Source: Acanthaster planci (Eukaryota > Echinodermata > Asteroidea > Valvatida > Acanthasteridae). From it: a stretch of 64,000 nucleotides of DNA. Position 1 is the first letter of the stretch, and each line of letters begins with the position of its first letter. The notes beneath the pieces were generated by a model. That model made no database searches, was not told the DNA's origin, and was given only the letters and a program-made list of their open reading frames with translations. Where the stretch lies: NCBI RefSeq assembly GCF_001949145.1, contig NW_019091456.1, positions 74,496-138,495 on the forward strand, read 5' to 3'. Shown in pieces: positions 12,501 to 22,650 of this stretch. The translations under genes were made by a program, and so were the position numbers.

Positions 12501-15500
12501 TGGTTAACTTGCAAAAGGCTTATTCCTTTTTGTTGATAATTTAGTTTGTTTCAGTACATGGCAAAAAACCAACAAGCAACCCTTTCTCAGAAATGTTTTC
12601 AGTGAATGAATTTGGGGCTTGTAACTTGAACAGAAAAACCTTTCAACTGGAAAGTTTCTCCCCAGAATATCAACACTGCCCTCTGTTGTCCAGATAAGCT
12701 TGGTCAATCTTAGAAAAAATGTTGGAATGGGCCTTTTCAATGTACTTTACAAAAGAATATATTTTCACTGATTGGTACATGTAATGCGCATACAGTAGCT
12801 CAGTCCAACGCAGATAAGACCACTCTCCGCACCAGGTCATGTTGATAGGGTCTGCTCATTTTACATCACAGTTGTGTTTTTTTCCTACAAATGACTGCTG
12901 AAGCTATGGCTGCTGGCCATCAGTACAAATGTGAAAGAATAATGCACAAGGTGTTCAAAATTCCAAACAGCTATCAGAAGGCCAGAGAATAATACTGTAA
13001 GTGCATTTACTAAATACTAAATAACAATACAACCCTCTTTAAAATAAAATAAAACCAAGCAAAGGATGATTTCTGCATACTTTGCCACCCATACTTGTAG
13101 GTCAAATAGGAGTGGGCTATAATGGACAATTTTAGGTCCCACATCTTTGTTCTGCTTTGTTTTCCAAAATAACAAGGTAATTTGTAAAGTTCCAAAGATC
13201 TTGCTATAACAGTGTTCACTGCTCATGTACATGTATTTGTAATGTACTAAGAGTTCACATGTACAGTAGATAACACAAATGCAATTTTTAATTCCAATCC
13301 ATGAAAGAGAATGACATGAATAAAAGCAATAATAATATGAAAGGAAGAGGCCCCACTTTGATTATGATTTATTATAAACAGCGTCACTTGGATTTTTTTC
13401 AGTGAAGGCTGATGAATTTTCTTGATTCGGCTGTAAAAACTTATGGTGCACGTGTATACAAAATGGTTCATATACACATGTACATGTACGGTTACACATG
13501 TATAGTACATGTATGTCTCTCTGCCATTCCTGAATATTTTGCATGCATTTCTTTGTCTTTGAAACTCAAAAATCTGCTTTATAAAAGTACCCTACATGTG
13601 CAGTACACTGGTATACTCAGTACAGGTACATGTACCGGTACATGTCATGCACTGAGTTTTTCAGACATGGTTTGCCAATTCTTTCTATCATGCCAGTAGC
13701 ACACACATAGACCCTGCCCTGCCAATTTATTCCCTCATTGTAGAGATTATCTGGATTTGTTTTCATATCAAACACCAATTGTTCAAAGCACAAAGAAGGT
13801 GTACAGCAACAGTATTCTATTTGAAGCTTCCATCGTTGACTTTATATATAGCATTTCACCCTTCTACCTTGTTGACATTAACTCAAAAGATATTAATTTC
13901 TGTTGGATGTGCAGTTCTGTTGTTTGGCTCCTGTGCATGTTAAATAAAGGTTACGTCTGGTCATTATTTGCCTGCAGGAAAGTTCCATGTCATCTGATAT
14001 CTACTCACAAAATCCCAAGACCGTGTCAACAAGCCACCCACATTTAAGACTGCCCAGTTGTAAAAATAAAGCCATGTTTACATTGGTACTCCTTAATTTC
14101 TAAACAGCCCAATAACCTGACGTTGACCATTTTGCTGAATGCAGGAAGACCATTATAGCTACATGTAGGGGTTGATGGAAGCACTCCTCTGAGTACAGTT
14201 TCTTTTGAAGGGGCTCATCTCATTATCCACACACAGATCAGTCACAGTAGATGGGAAGGAAATTGAAAGTCAGTTCAAATTTCACCATAAGACATGGAAC
14301 GCAATTCTAAGCATTCATGCCCTTTATAGATTTGACGAAAGTCTCCCTGAAATTAAATTGTAAAGAATTACCCTTTGAGTCCACAAAAATATTGTCAATA
14401 TGGAGGCAAAAATGACAGGCTATTGTCTGGCTGTAACTATTGTAGCTAAAGACTTTGGGAAGTATTTCAGGTGGAGAGTGTGCCTAGTGATCATTTTACT
14501 TTTGTCCTCTGCTGCTATGCGGATAGTTTTCAGGATTTCAAGTGAAAGGTCTGCTGACCAGTTTTCTTAGAGCATCCCCTGGGGGGATATCTTGTTTCAG
14601 TTGTCTTTTCACATCGCAGACTACGGTCTACTGTCAGACTCAGCAATGTAATCAGCTTACTGATTGGTCAGCTGGGAAATAATGCCAGATGGGGGTACCA
14701 TGTTTGTGAAAATGTTGGGATATTGTAAACAGTCTCACCAATATCAAGTGACGATTGTTTCATAAAGAGGAAGAGGGAATGAAGAAATCCTGGATGATGT
14801 TCATTTCACATATTTCTAGTGTCTTTCTCTACAACCACCCGGTGTGTCTTTCAAAACAACTGAAGTTTTTATAAAATTTGAAACCTCAGTGTACCCAACC
14901 AGCTGTATTCTTGCTCTCTTTGCAGATTAATTGTAAGAGTGATGTGTGGTCTCTTGGCTGTATCTTCTATTACATGGTGTATGGCCGGACACCATTTCAA
15001 CATATCACGCACAGCTTGATGAAACTTCAAGCCATTTGTGATCCTAGGTAATGTACACTGGTACAAGCACATACTGCACATGCACTAAATATTTGCTATT
15101 GTTTTTTGAAGGATGTGTTCTACAATCTTGACCAATGCTACCCCATTGAGGCCAATGTTATAATAAAATGGTTTATTCTTGAAAATGGGAGTCCAAGTCA
15201 GCCGTCCCCCCAATTAATCTGGTGTGTATTTCTCTTTTGATTTTATTGGGACAGGCATGTGATTGAATTCCCTCGTGTAGATAATCCACATCTTCTTGAC
15301 CTTCTCAAGAAATGCTTGGTCAGAGATGCTCGGGAACGACCCTCCATTGAAGAACTCCGAAAGCATCCTTACTTTGCATCAGAATTACTCGCCGTGCAAG
15401 GTGAGTACATTTACATGTGCATGTACCAGCAGTCCAAGACCAATCATTGAGAAATGTCATCATGCATTCAATGCTTGGGCAACTCAATATGAAAGGTGCA

Positions 15501-18500
15501 TGTACATTGTACCTCGTATGTTTTCTCCCTCAACTTAGTTTAGCTTATAGTTCAGGGTCGTACACTGGAACACCAGTGAGCTTTTGCGATGGATACAAGA
15601 TGTCTGATGGATTATTCTAAATGATTTTACATAATCAAATATGCAGTAGCCATTTCCAAGCAGTGAAATTCCTTTATTTCCTCTGTTTGTTTAAAAAATA
15701 ACGATTCCTGCAATGGGGTTTTTTACAAGAATGTGAAACATATAAATATGAAGCCAGCAGTGAACTTAAGGCCATCGTGATGGTCAGTAGCTTGCATAAG
15801 TTTTTAAAACCAGATTCACAAACTTAAAATCTGGTTTGCTGTGATTTTATTCTGTTACAGCAAGTCATTGCCTAACTTAAAGTCCAGTTGATGTATGAAT
15901 AGTTTACAATTTAGTAGGGTTTAATGGTGAATTTCGTGTTTATTATATATCAAGGATTGATACTTGTTTCCAATAACGATGTGTCATTACAAACATCCAT
16001 TGCAAATATGTGGGGTATGTCTTCAGAAAAACTACCCCTACAAGAAATATTTCCAACAGTTCATGTTGCACTCTGTTGGCAACACACGGTGCGGCGTTTC
16101 CGTGTGAGACTTCGGCATGCATGAGTATCGAACACTGGCTATGGCTCTTCGCCACTGCCTCTTTTGATCAAAATTTGAAGCCTTTAGTCGTAGAAGATAG
16201 GACCATACAGGACCTGTCATGCGCCGTCCCATACAATCCCATATGTATCAACTAAATTGATACACCGGCAGTGCTGGGTGAACATACGTGGTGGAGGTAT
16301 TATGAGATTGTGAATTAATGATAACAGTCTTCGAGGTAATGGTCTAGTTACATATACATGTATGTGGTGTTAGTATGCACTATTCATTTGTTTTATCTTG
16401 CATGAAATTCTTTCTGGTTATAGAACGAAGGCTTGCTGCAGTGTGCATGGGTGTAGTATCTCAGAAATTTGAAGTACATGTAAGCTCAGGGGATTAAAGG
16501 GGATTTATAATCTACACTTCAGGGCCTGCTTACACTGTATATACATACATGTGCTTGTATCGGTATGTTCACAAATATGCTGTCACAGAGTTTTGTCTGG
16601 TAGTAACTACCAAACACAATTGGTTTCTATGGGACTGTTTACACTGAAAACAAACAGCACAAATGAGAGCAATGAACTGCAATGTTTAGAAATCTGAGCT
16701 ACATTGTATTTGTCATTGTGGCCAATCAGGGCTCTTGATAGTTAAGATGTCGTGCTCCACAGTTTGAGAAAGAAATGATTGAGTATGCTGGTACTTTTCT
16801 TTGTTTTAGAGGAACCAAGCAAACCCAACTTGACAGAGGAACACCTGAAGAGTTTAATATCTCAGCTGAGTCATGCACAGATAAATTCACCAACCAGTAT
16901 CACAGCAGTGTCTAAGGTAATCAAAATGAGTTCCTAAAAATGTTGCTCTTCATAGAATTCAGTCAGAGTGAAACTCATGTTACCTGAAGGTGCCTGTTTT
17001 AATATTATGGCTTTTCATTTCCGAGTGACGCATTTTTTGTCTGAAGACTAATCAACAGTGTTTGACTATTTTCAAGAGTTTTGGCCAATGCAGTTTTTGT
17101 TTAATGGCCTTAACTATGGAAACTTGTGACCAAGATAGATTATAATATCTGAACAAACTGATAATGATTGATATTTTTAATATGTACGAAACTACCTGTA
17201 AAAAGCATGCATTTGCTCTGGCATAACCACCCGTACACAGACTGCACAATGTATTGTGAATCTATTTGCACAGTATAAAATGCCTCTTCAATATTCTTGC
17301 ATAGACTCTCATGGAGCAGCTACAGTCTGGTCAGCAGTTAGACATCTCCACAGCTCTAAGGCCAAAAGCTAGACCTAGACCATTCCAGCCAGTGGTTCAA
17401 CAGGTGAGATCTCACAGATACAGACCGGCAAACAACTTGCGATACATGAGAAATTGTCTCATTTGAAATCGGAGCATTAAATGAATCGAATTGAGGCATA
17501 TCAGTTTTCCCCTGATTTGCTATGTCATGTACATGTATGTACATATACAGTGTCTAAGCAACTTTTTGGAGTTTGTTAGCGAATCAAACTGTCAAATCAA
17601 ATTGGTTAATGCATTCCTGAACGTCGCAAACCTTTTTTCCCAATATCATCACACTATTTGTTTTAATGTTTTTTGTAGTCTTGGTGTCTTTTGACACCAG
17701 TTTACCATTGTTGCAAATGTCACTGTCAGTAAAAGAGAAAGGCTGCCAAAGTGTTTCATCTTTTCCCAAGGACACGTCAGTGCACACAGGCCAATGTGCA
17801 TAAGAACGTGAATAATAGAAGAACTTAAAATAAAAACCCCATGGCGGAATGAATTGAAACCTCACACATGTACTCATAATGTGTTTATATGTTTGCAGAT
17901 TCGTCTTGTAGCAGATGAGTCCTAGGGGGGCAGAATCTCTCCCCCATCCTCCAAGCAGGAGGAAGTTGTAAAAACCTGGTTCCTTTAAGGTTACAAAGCT
18001 GTTAAACAATGCTGTTTACCTTTCAAACATATTTCACAATTGAAATAGTTGAATTCCTGGATTTTGTTTTGCACTATGGTGCAACAGAAGGGTTGCTGAA
18101 AATGTACATGTTACTTTGCTCACTTGTTATATTGTCATTGAAATGAACCATTGCTCTATAGGAGCAAAGCTATACTTTAACTGCCTCACAAGGAGTTTGG
18201 GTCCTAGTCACTGAAGTCAAATGAAGTGGGGTTAAAGGGTTCATTTCTACATGCACTTTATTCAAACCAGTCCAGGTACTTGTTCAGGGCCCAGTCTTGT
18301 GTTGACAACAAAGAACATGTATATGTGGATTATTTTTCCCACGTTAGCCTCCTCCACAGCCACCACCACCTCCTGTACACCAGCCAACATTTGATATACC
18401 TCAACAGCGCCCTCAAGCAGGTCAGCCTCGGCATGCTAGTAGAGCACCCCTGCAAGTTGTACAGCTGGAAACACTGCAACAGGCCCAGTCTGCACTGAAA

Positions 18501-21081
18501 CCACTGTGCAGTTCACAGAGCATTAAGTATATGAGACAAGAGAGCCATGAGAAGGTAAGATGCTTGCCTTAATACTACAGGCTTGGTTCATTTACTGTAG
18601 TGACTTTGTCCCTGCTGATTGTGTAGTCACATGTAGCGTCACAATGGCACTTGTAGATTGAAAATATCCCTCACAGTTACTGGCGTGTTAGAGAACAGCC
18701 TTCAGGTACTAACCTACGGCAAGGGTTTTTTCAGATCAAATGTAGTACCAAGGGACTAAATACATGTATACCCCAAACTGGGGCAGCTTGTGTGGGATTT
18801 GAACCACAGGTCACAAAACTGGAGATGGTGCAACTTTTTTGATTTTATATTTGATGCACTTTGCATTTTATAAAAAGTTTGATTTTTACAAAATTGATAT
18901 TTTGCGTTAACTGTATGGATGAAAAGGGCGTATAATAAACTTTGGACAAGTATTTCAGGGACATGTTTGAAATTGGCTCTGCTCATGCAATTTTTCCTGA
19001 AGTTACTTGCAGGAGATTTGTTTACTTGCTTGTAAACACTGTACCAATAAGCCTTGAACAGCATCTACTGACTTCCTAGTGGTAGATTGATATGTAATAA
19101 TCCAGTTAGCTTTTCAGTGAGACAAGCTCAGACCATCTGATATCTGACCAATTGAAGCATGGTCATTGGTATGAGCAGGTGTACAGCTGCACTGACTCAT
19201 ATGCGTAGACCGATTATCCTAAGTAATCATATATGACATAAAGGACCTGCAACACTCTGTATGGTTTTACATGATTCTCTATTAGAATATCTAATTTGGT
19301 TTAATAACTAATATCTTCATTCTATTTCCCTGAATTAAAAAAGTCTCTCCGTGGAAAACAGGTTTCAAAAATAAAAAATATTTGACAGAGTTATTTCTTA
19401 CTTTGGTCACACTCGTTCTTTCATGGAACTGTAAATCTGCAGACACAAAGTCCTCTTTCAGATTTAAGAGTTTATTACTCGTACTCGTACGTACATGTAG
19501 GTAGCTTTCTTTTTTGTTTTCATGCTGTTTCATTAAAAGTGGTGAAAGTTTCCTTAACCCCTTGACGATGGGAATTTCTTCCTGAAAGCCGACTCCAAGA
19601 ATTCCAGCCTCGCTTGGCCATGCAGGGCCACCTGCCAAACCGCAAATTCTCGGTTTGTGGCCCTGCTTGCTCTGCACGCTTTGAATTACACGGTGAAAAG
19701 GCTGATTGTTCGGTGGCATGCGGCTCTACTCACCCTTCCACATTCCCGTTGCCTCTTTTCAAAGTGGGGACTATTTATTTTTTTTACCTTTTTGTTTTGG
19801 GGTTTTTAACAAGAAACTTATACATTTTTCACATGATGAGTCATTGTCAAGGTAGCCAAATAGAGTACAGTATGTGTACTTCTCTTTTGCAAAAATCCTT
19901 GCGAAAATTCCACAAAAATCTTTTTATTTACCTTTAGTTTACTTTTCATTCCCTTGCTTGCACCCTAACTCGACAATTACTAGGAGAACCACGATTTGGA
20001 AGCAGTGTTAAGAGGTCAGTTAGCTCAAAAATACCAGAATGCACTTCCCATGCAAGTCACAGAGGAACAGACTTATGGTGAGTCTCACTCAATGCCAACA
20101 CCTTTAATGTACATGTACAGTGGCTAAAGCCCACAAACTCAGCAGCCTAATTCACATAACAGTAACAGCTGTAGAGCTGCAAAATCTGCTCAGTAATGAT
20201 TGACTTGGCAAAGTTTCTTGGAGCTATGAAATACTTTGAAAATTCTGGACAACTGGGAGAACATGAGCAGAGCTTTTTAAGGTGGCTTCTTGTGTATGAT
20301 TCAGTGCTGCAACTGCTGGTGTATCTACATGTACATAGCAATTCCTGGCATTTGTCTCTTATTGTGTTTTTTGGAACGGGGTGACTCCTCTCAACATTTT
20401 CTCGCAGGTAATAAAACAACCGCACATCTTATCACTCACTCCAACAAAGCTGTCTAATTGACTTGATTGGTTTAGTAGGACAAGGCTTTATGACAGTCAA
20501 ACTTATTAGCAACTTGTTAATGCAAAATATGGAAAAGTGTAAGTTCCACTGTTATTTGTTGCACAGGTCACAGACTAATGCGTATGACAGGGTGGTATAA
20601 CCACATCACATTCTCTGTTATCCATCACATCAGCCATATGCACTCAAATACACCCATACACACGCACCCATGCTTGTTTTACAAGCACCCCTGCAGTTAA
20701 CTGGGTAATGCAGTGACCATCAATCACTAACGCCCAGATATTCCCTTGTTGCTCTTAATTTTTCTCAGAAAAACAAGTGAAAAACATCTAACCATAAATG
20801 TGACAAAACAGTGTTTGACTGCTGAATTTGGGATATGGTATTTTGAAAAACATAGCACAGCTGAGATATTAAGTTTTGAGGAGTAAACTGTTACTTGTGT
20901 GTGATGGCAGATAATGAGTACTGAAATTAGTTTTCAATAGAATATTCTTACATGTTGATTCCTGTATTATGTGCAAATTGATACATGTACATGTAGCTTA
21001 AATGTACGTGTGTGTCAGCCTTTCTTTCAATAATTTCCTTTTTTTGCAGAACAAACTTGGGGAACAGAAACTATGAAATAA
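560..21081 (+). CDS. TTK: TTK/MPS1 dual-specificity spindle-checkpoint kinase, 3' thirteen exons (5' end outside window)
   Basis: Exons read from the sequence, joining in phase: 560-1003, 1866-1974, 3725-3832, 6119-6276, 8756-8907, 10126-10346, 14926-15047, 15255-15400, 16810-16916, 17305-17403, 18348-18554, 19984-20077, 21050-21081 (TAA 21079-21081). They give about 665 residues. Vertebrate TTK is roughly 850-860 residues, so the missing part matches the N-terminal TPR region expected to the left. The kinase domain starts with [14 protein letters not shown] (end of the 3725 exon). It continues with the ATP lysine in LAIKYV (6164-6166), VMECGSIDL, the catalytic loop HSDLKPANF (Asp at 10140-10142), IDFGIAN (Asp at 10191-10193), [10 protein letters not shown] and [13 protein letters not shown]. 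Ser in place of Arg in the HRD motif is typical of the TTK/Mps1 family and separates it from most kinases. The domain looks intact, so an active enzyme is inferred. By family knowledge it acts at kinetochores to drive the spindle assembly checkpoint. The first exon here is acidic and Ser/Pro-rich ([14 protein letters not shown]), the 18348 exon is Pro-rich, and the last exon is tiny, ending TWGTETMK. All splice sites are GT..AG. Confidence 0.93.
2192..2388. mobile_element. TTAA-flanked miniature inverted-repeat element
   Basis: Element 2196-2384 is bounded by TTAA on both sides (2192-2195 and 2385-2388). The left end cccattcacggcggg and the reverse complement of the right end ccccttcgctacgga are imperfect inverted repeats. 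TTAA duplication with CCC..GGG termini is the style of piggyBac-like elements. It is 189 bp long with no coding capacity and lies in a TTK intron. Confidence 0.6.
2503..2922. mobile_element. 420-bp element with 32-bp terminal inverted repeats
   Basis: The left end 2503-2534 (tgtgacccgctccaggaaaa, then ggtgatataagt) is matched by the reverse complement of 2891-2922 with two mismatches. The interior has no open frame of note and is AT-rich. I see no clear target duplication, so the superfamily is not assigned. It is non-autonomous and lies in a TTK intron. Confidence 0.8.
3245..3400 (+). repeat. Degraded tRNA-headed SINE
   Basis: This segment has a tRNA-like B-box relic (ggctttgagtcctacc) followed by a body (cttcacaagccctctgacag.., then actgagtaacagtg). 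A recognisably similar body follows the tandem tRNA-like array (about 8017-8060) and the copy at 8195-8345. It is an old, diverged copy in a TTK intron. Confidence 0.5.
4712..4885 (+). repeat. tRNA-related SINE, + orientation
   Basis: A degraded tRNA-like head (tggctagtggtactttcctt, B-box relic gaggattgaatctcg) is followed by a body with gaattgggtttccagtcgct, acctgattccttgggttttc and gggttttcctcccacattg. The same order of blocks occurs on the minus strand at about 5230-5398, so these are two copies of one family. It lies in a TTK intron. Confidence 0.7.
5230..5398 (-). repeat. tRNA-related SINE, - orientation
   Basis: On the minus strand the copy reads: head with gttgacgcagtggctctttc, B box ctgggttcgaatcccggcc, then the body gtggattgggttttgagtcc, ctacctgattccatgggttt and ggggttttcctcccacctct. 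The B box GGTTCGAATCC is a perfect pol III consensus, so this copy is better preserved than the + copy 350 bp away. The tail past the body (about 5140-5230) may be the 3' part of the element. Confidence 0.8.
7554..8008 (+). repeat. Seven-unit tandem array of a 65-bp tRNA-like sequence
   Basis: Units start at 7554, 7619, 7684, 7749, 7814, 7879 and 7944, each exactly 65 bp. Each carries an A-box-like TGGTCGAGTGG at offset 7-17 (the first and last units have TGGTCCATTGG and TGGTCCAGTGG) and a perfect B box GGTTCAAGTCC at offset 44-54, the internal pol III promoter of a Ser/Leu-type tRNA head. Units alternate between two types (ctaggaagcagtagg and ctaagaagcaggagg), giving a 130-bp higher-order repeat; the last unit is a hybrid. 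The array is followed by a SINE-like body (about 8009-8095). A full tRNA cloverleaf cannot be formed, so these are not called tRNA genes. Confidence 0.92.
8195..8345 (+). repeat. SINE related to the 65-bp tandem array
   Basis: Starts gtaagctcggtggttgagtg gttaag, ends its head with gagtcccacctgagtaagct, and continues into a body (tgcaagccctcggacaaaca ctgagtatgcagtattatga). The head matches the tandem units but has an insertion (atgtttgcactagtcgtctg) and a decayed B box. It therefore represents a single-headed member of the same family. Confidence 0.75.
8611..8682. repeat. Three copies of a 24-bp tandem repeat
   Basis: The unit cccagtggtaccctgaaaagttcc occurs at 8611, 8635 and 8659, with one change in the middle copy (acgttcc). 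It is in a TTK intron, 74 bp before the 8756 exon. Confidence 0.9.
9351..9604. mobile_element. 254-bp element with about 55-bp terminal inverted repeats
   Basis: The left arm gggtcattccatgaggttgg, then ggcacaatttgtgacggtgt, then ccattgttacatgggt is mirrored at the right end (9549-9604) with few mismatches. AAAT stands immediately outside both ends and may be a 4-bp target duplication. There is no coding capacity. It lies in a TTK intron. Confidence 0.78.
9806..9965. repeat. Dispersed repeat, copy 1
   Basis: Contains cagtcgaacgcagataag and, further on, ataacaaggtaatgtgtaaagtcc and cttgttatgacagtg. The same blocks in the same order occur at 12807-13214. The cagtcgaac start is reminiscent of Tc1/mariner or pogo-type termini, but I cannot define both ends. 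Confidence 0.45.
12804..13216. repeat. Dispersed repeat, copy 2 (longer)
   Basis: Blocks cagtccaacgcagataag, ataacaaggtaatttgtaaag and cttgctataacagtg match those at 9806-9965, but the spacing is about 250 bp longer. Either this copy holds extra internal sequence or copy 1 has an internal deletion. Confidence 0.42.
19560..19740. repeat. GC-rich hairpin-forming repeat
   Basis: An inverted repeat is centred near 19645: gcagggccac..aaaccg on the left and cggtttgtggccctgc on the right. It begins just after ttaaccccttgacg (19555), which resembles the ends of the TTAA element at 2192, but no matching right end is visible. It is probably a decayed DNA element in a TTK intron. Confidence 0.45.
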
Positions 21082-22650
21082 TAGGCATGGTGCTTCAGAA
21101 GGTAACTTTCAAGGTTTTGCAGAGTTCCCCGAGCTGGTCAGTCAACTTTAAACATTGATACATCTGGAGTATCAAGACGACAGGAATAGCAATAAGTGTC
21201 TGACAAACTTCTGCATGCTTGGTGTCTTGTACAAAGTGCTTCCTATCTCACTAATGATACCACTCTCCCTCAGTGAACAGCCTTGTGGGTTTTTTCCTTC
21301 ATGCTTGGTATTTTTTTTTTGTGTCCAAAGGTGCAAAAAGCAACCCTATAATGATATTTGCTACCAAGAAGTAAGTTACGTGGATGTGTTCAATGTCTTA
21401 CGTTTTACTGTTTGTTGCAGCATTGCTAACCTCCACAGTAGGATTCCAAGTCTTAATGTACCCTGCCATTGATATTCATAACAATACTAGTACTGTGTAT
21501 GTAAAACAACAGTTTTGCAAAGTTGTTGGCATTCTTCACCTTGAGAATAATATCCAACCTTGCTTACGTCTTTCCCGCTTTCTGTTTTTGTCATAAATCT
21601 GCTGTCTATAAAAGTGGAAGCATATTACCTTTAGTAAAGTTTACTCTGTACATGTATGTGGATATTGTAGAGACACTGTAAGGAAATTCTTTTTGGTAAA
21701 CTTTATGTAGTTATACCTGAATTAACTAAAGCTGTGTAAAGGGGAACATACAATCATGTATCAATTACATTATGTATTGTACAAAGATTGTACAAAGACA
21801 GACTGCATGGAGCAGTGTGGTGAAACAAGCCTCCCTCTGTCATCTAGTGTGCATTTGTCTGATAAGTTATTACAAGGCAAAGCCAATGGAAAATGGAATG
21901 CTCAACAGATCAGTGAGAGAGAGAGAGAGAGGCTAGTTTTACTCCACTATGAGATACAGTAATCAATGTTTGCTTTATATCACCTCAGCCACAGATGCTG
22001 AACTGTTTTTGAGATACATGTACCATTAATCAAACTAAAATTAATGGCTATGTACCTCTGAATTTGAAATGAAAAGTCACCTGTACATTTCCAAACTCTC
22101 CATTGAAACGCTTGATGAATATGCTTCCATCCATGCCAACTCTTGAGACATACAGTGTACACTCCTCAAATATACGCATGTGTACGTGCCAGTCGAGACC
22201 ACTTAAGACCTTCACAAGACCACCAGTCTGAATTCAAGTCACAAGCTATTCAAATGAACCCCAACAAAAGCTTTCCTTTGTCACTGTTCACCCTATTACT
22301 GGCGACTGGTCCATCTTGTGCATGGTCTTGTGATGGTCTCAACTACAACACTGGTTTGTGCATACAGACATAGAACTTCAGTTACCAATGGCTTGGTAAA
22401 TGTACTGTGGTTGCCATGTGCATCATTTATTTCACAACAGGCAGTTATGGTATTGTACCTGTACTTTTTTGATTGCATGGCAGGAATGTGTAGCAAGTAC
22501 CATTTGGTACTCTTGCAGTTGATTCAGCGGCTGAACGTGGGGTTGAGATATTATAAAGTATATATTAAATTAACTTGAGTTGACATAAATGTATGAAATG
22601 TGCACTAATTCAGTTTCTGACTCTAGTCAATAAAATCTGTTTGGCTTTTA
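21082..22650 (+). other. TTK 3' UTR and candidate poly(A) signal
   Basis: No open frame of note follows the TTK stop. The first AATAAA hexamer I find is at 22629-22634 (tcaataaaatctg), followed by T-rich sequence, so transcription probably ends near 22650. A further candidate, taaataaaaaac, lies near 22991. The exact end is not determinable here. Confidence 0.45.
21915..21931. repeat. (GA)n microsatellite
   Basis: A short run of alternating GA, in the predicted TTK 3' UTR. Confidence 0.85.

Noticed and set aside
16019-16255. Possible gene fragment with open frames on both strands
   Set aside because: No domain is visible on either strand and the segment is within a TTK intron.
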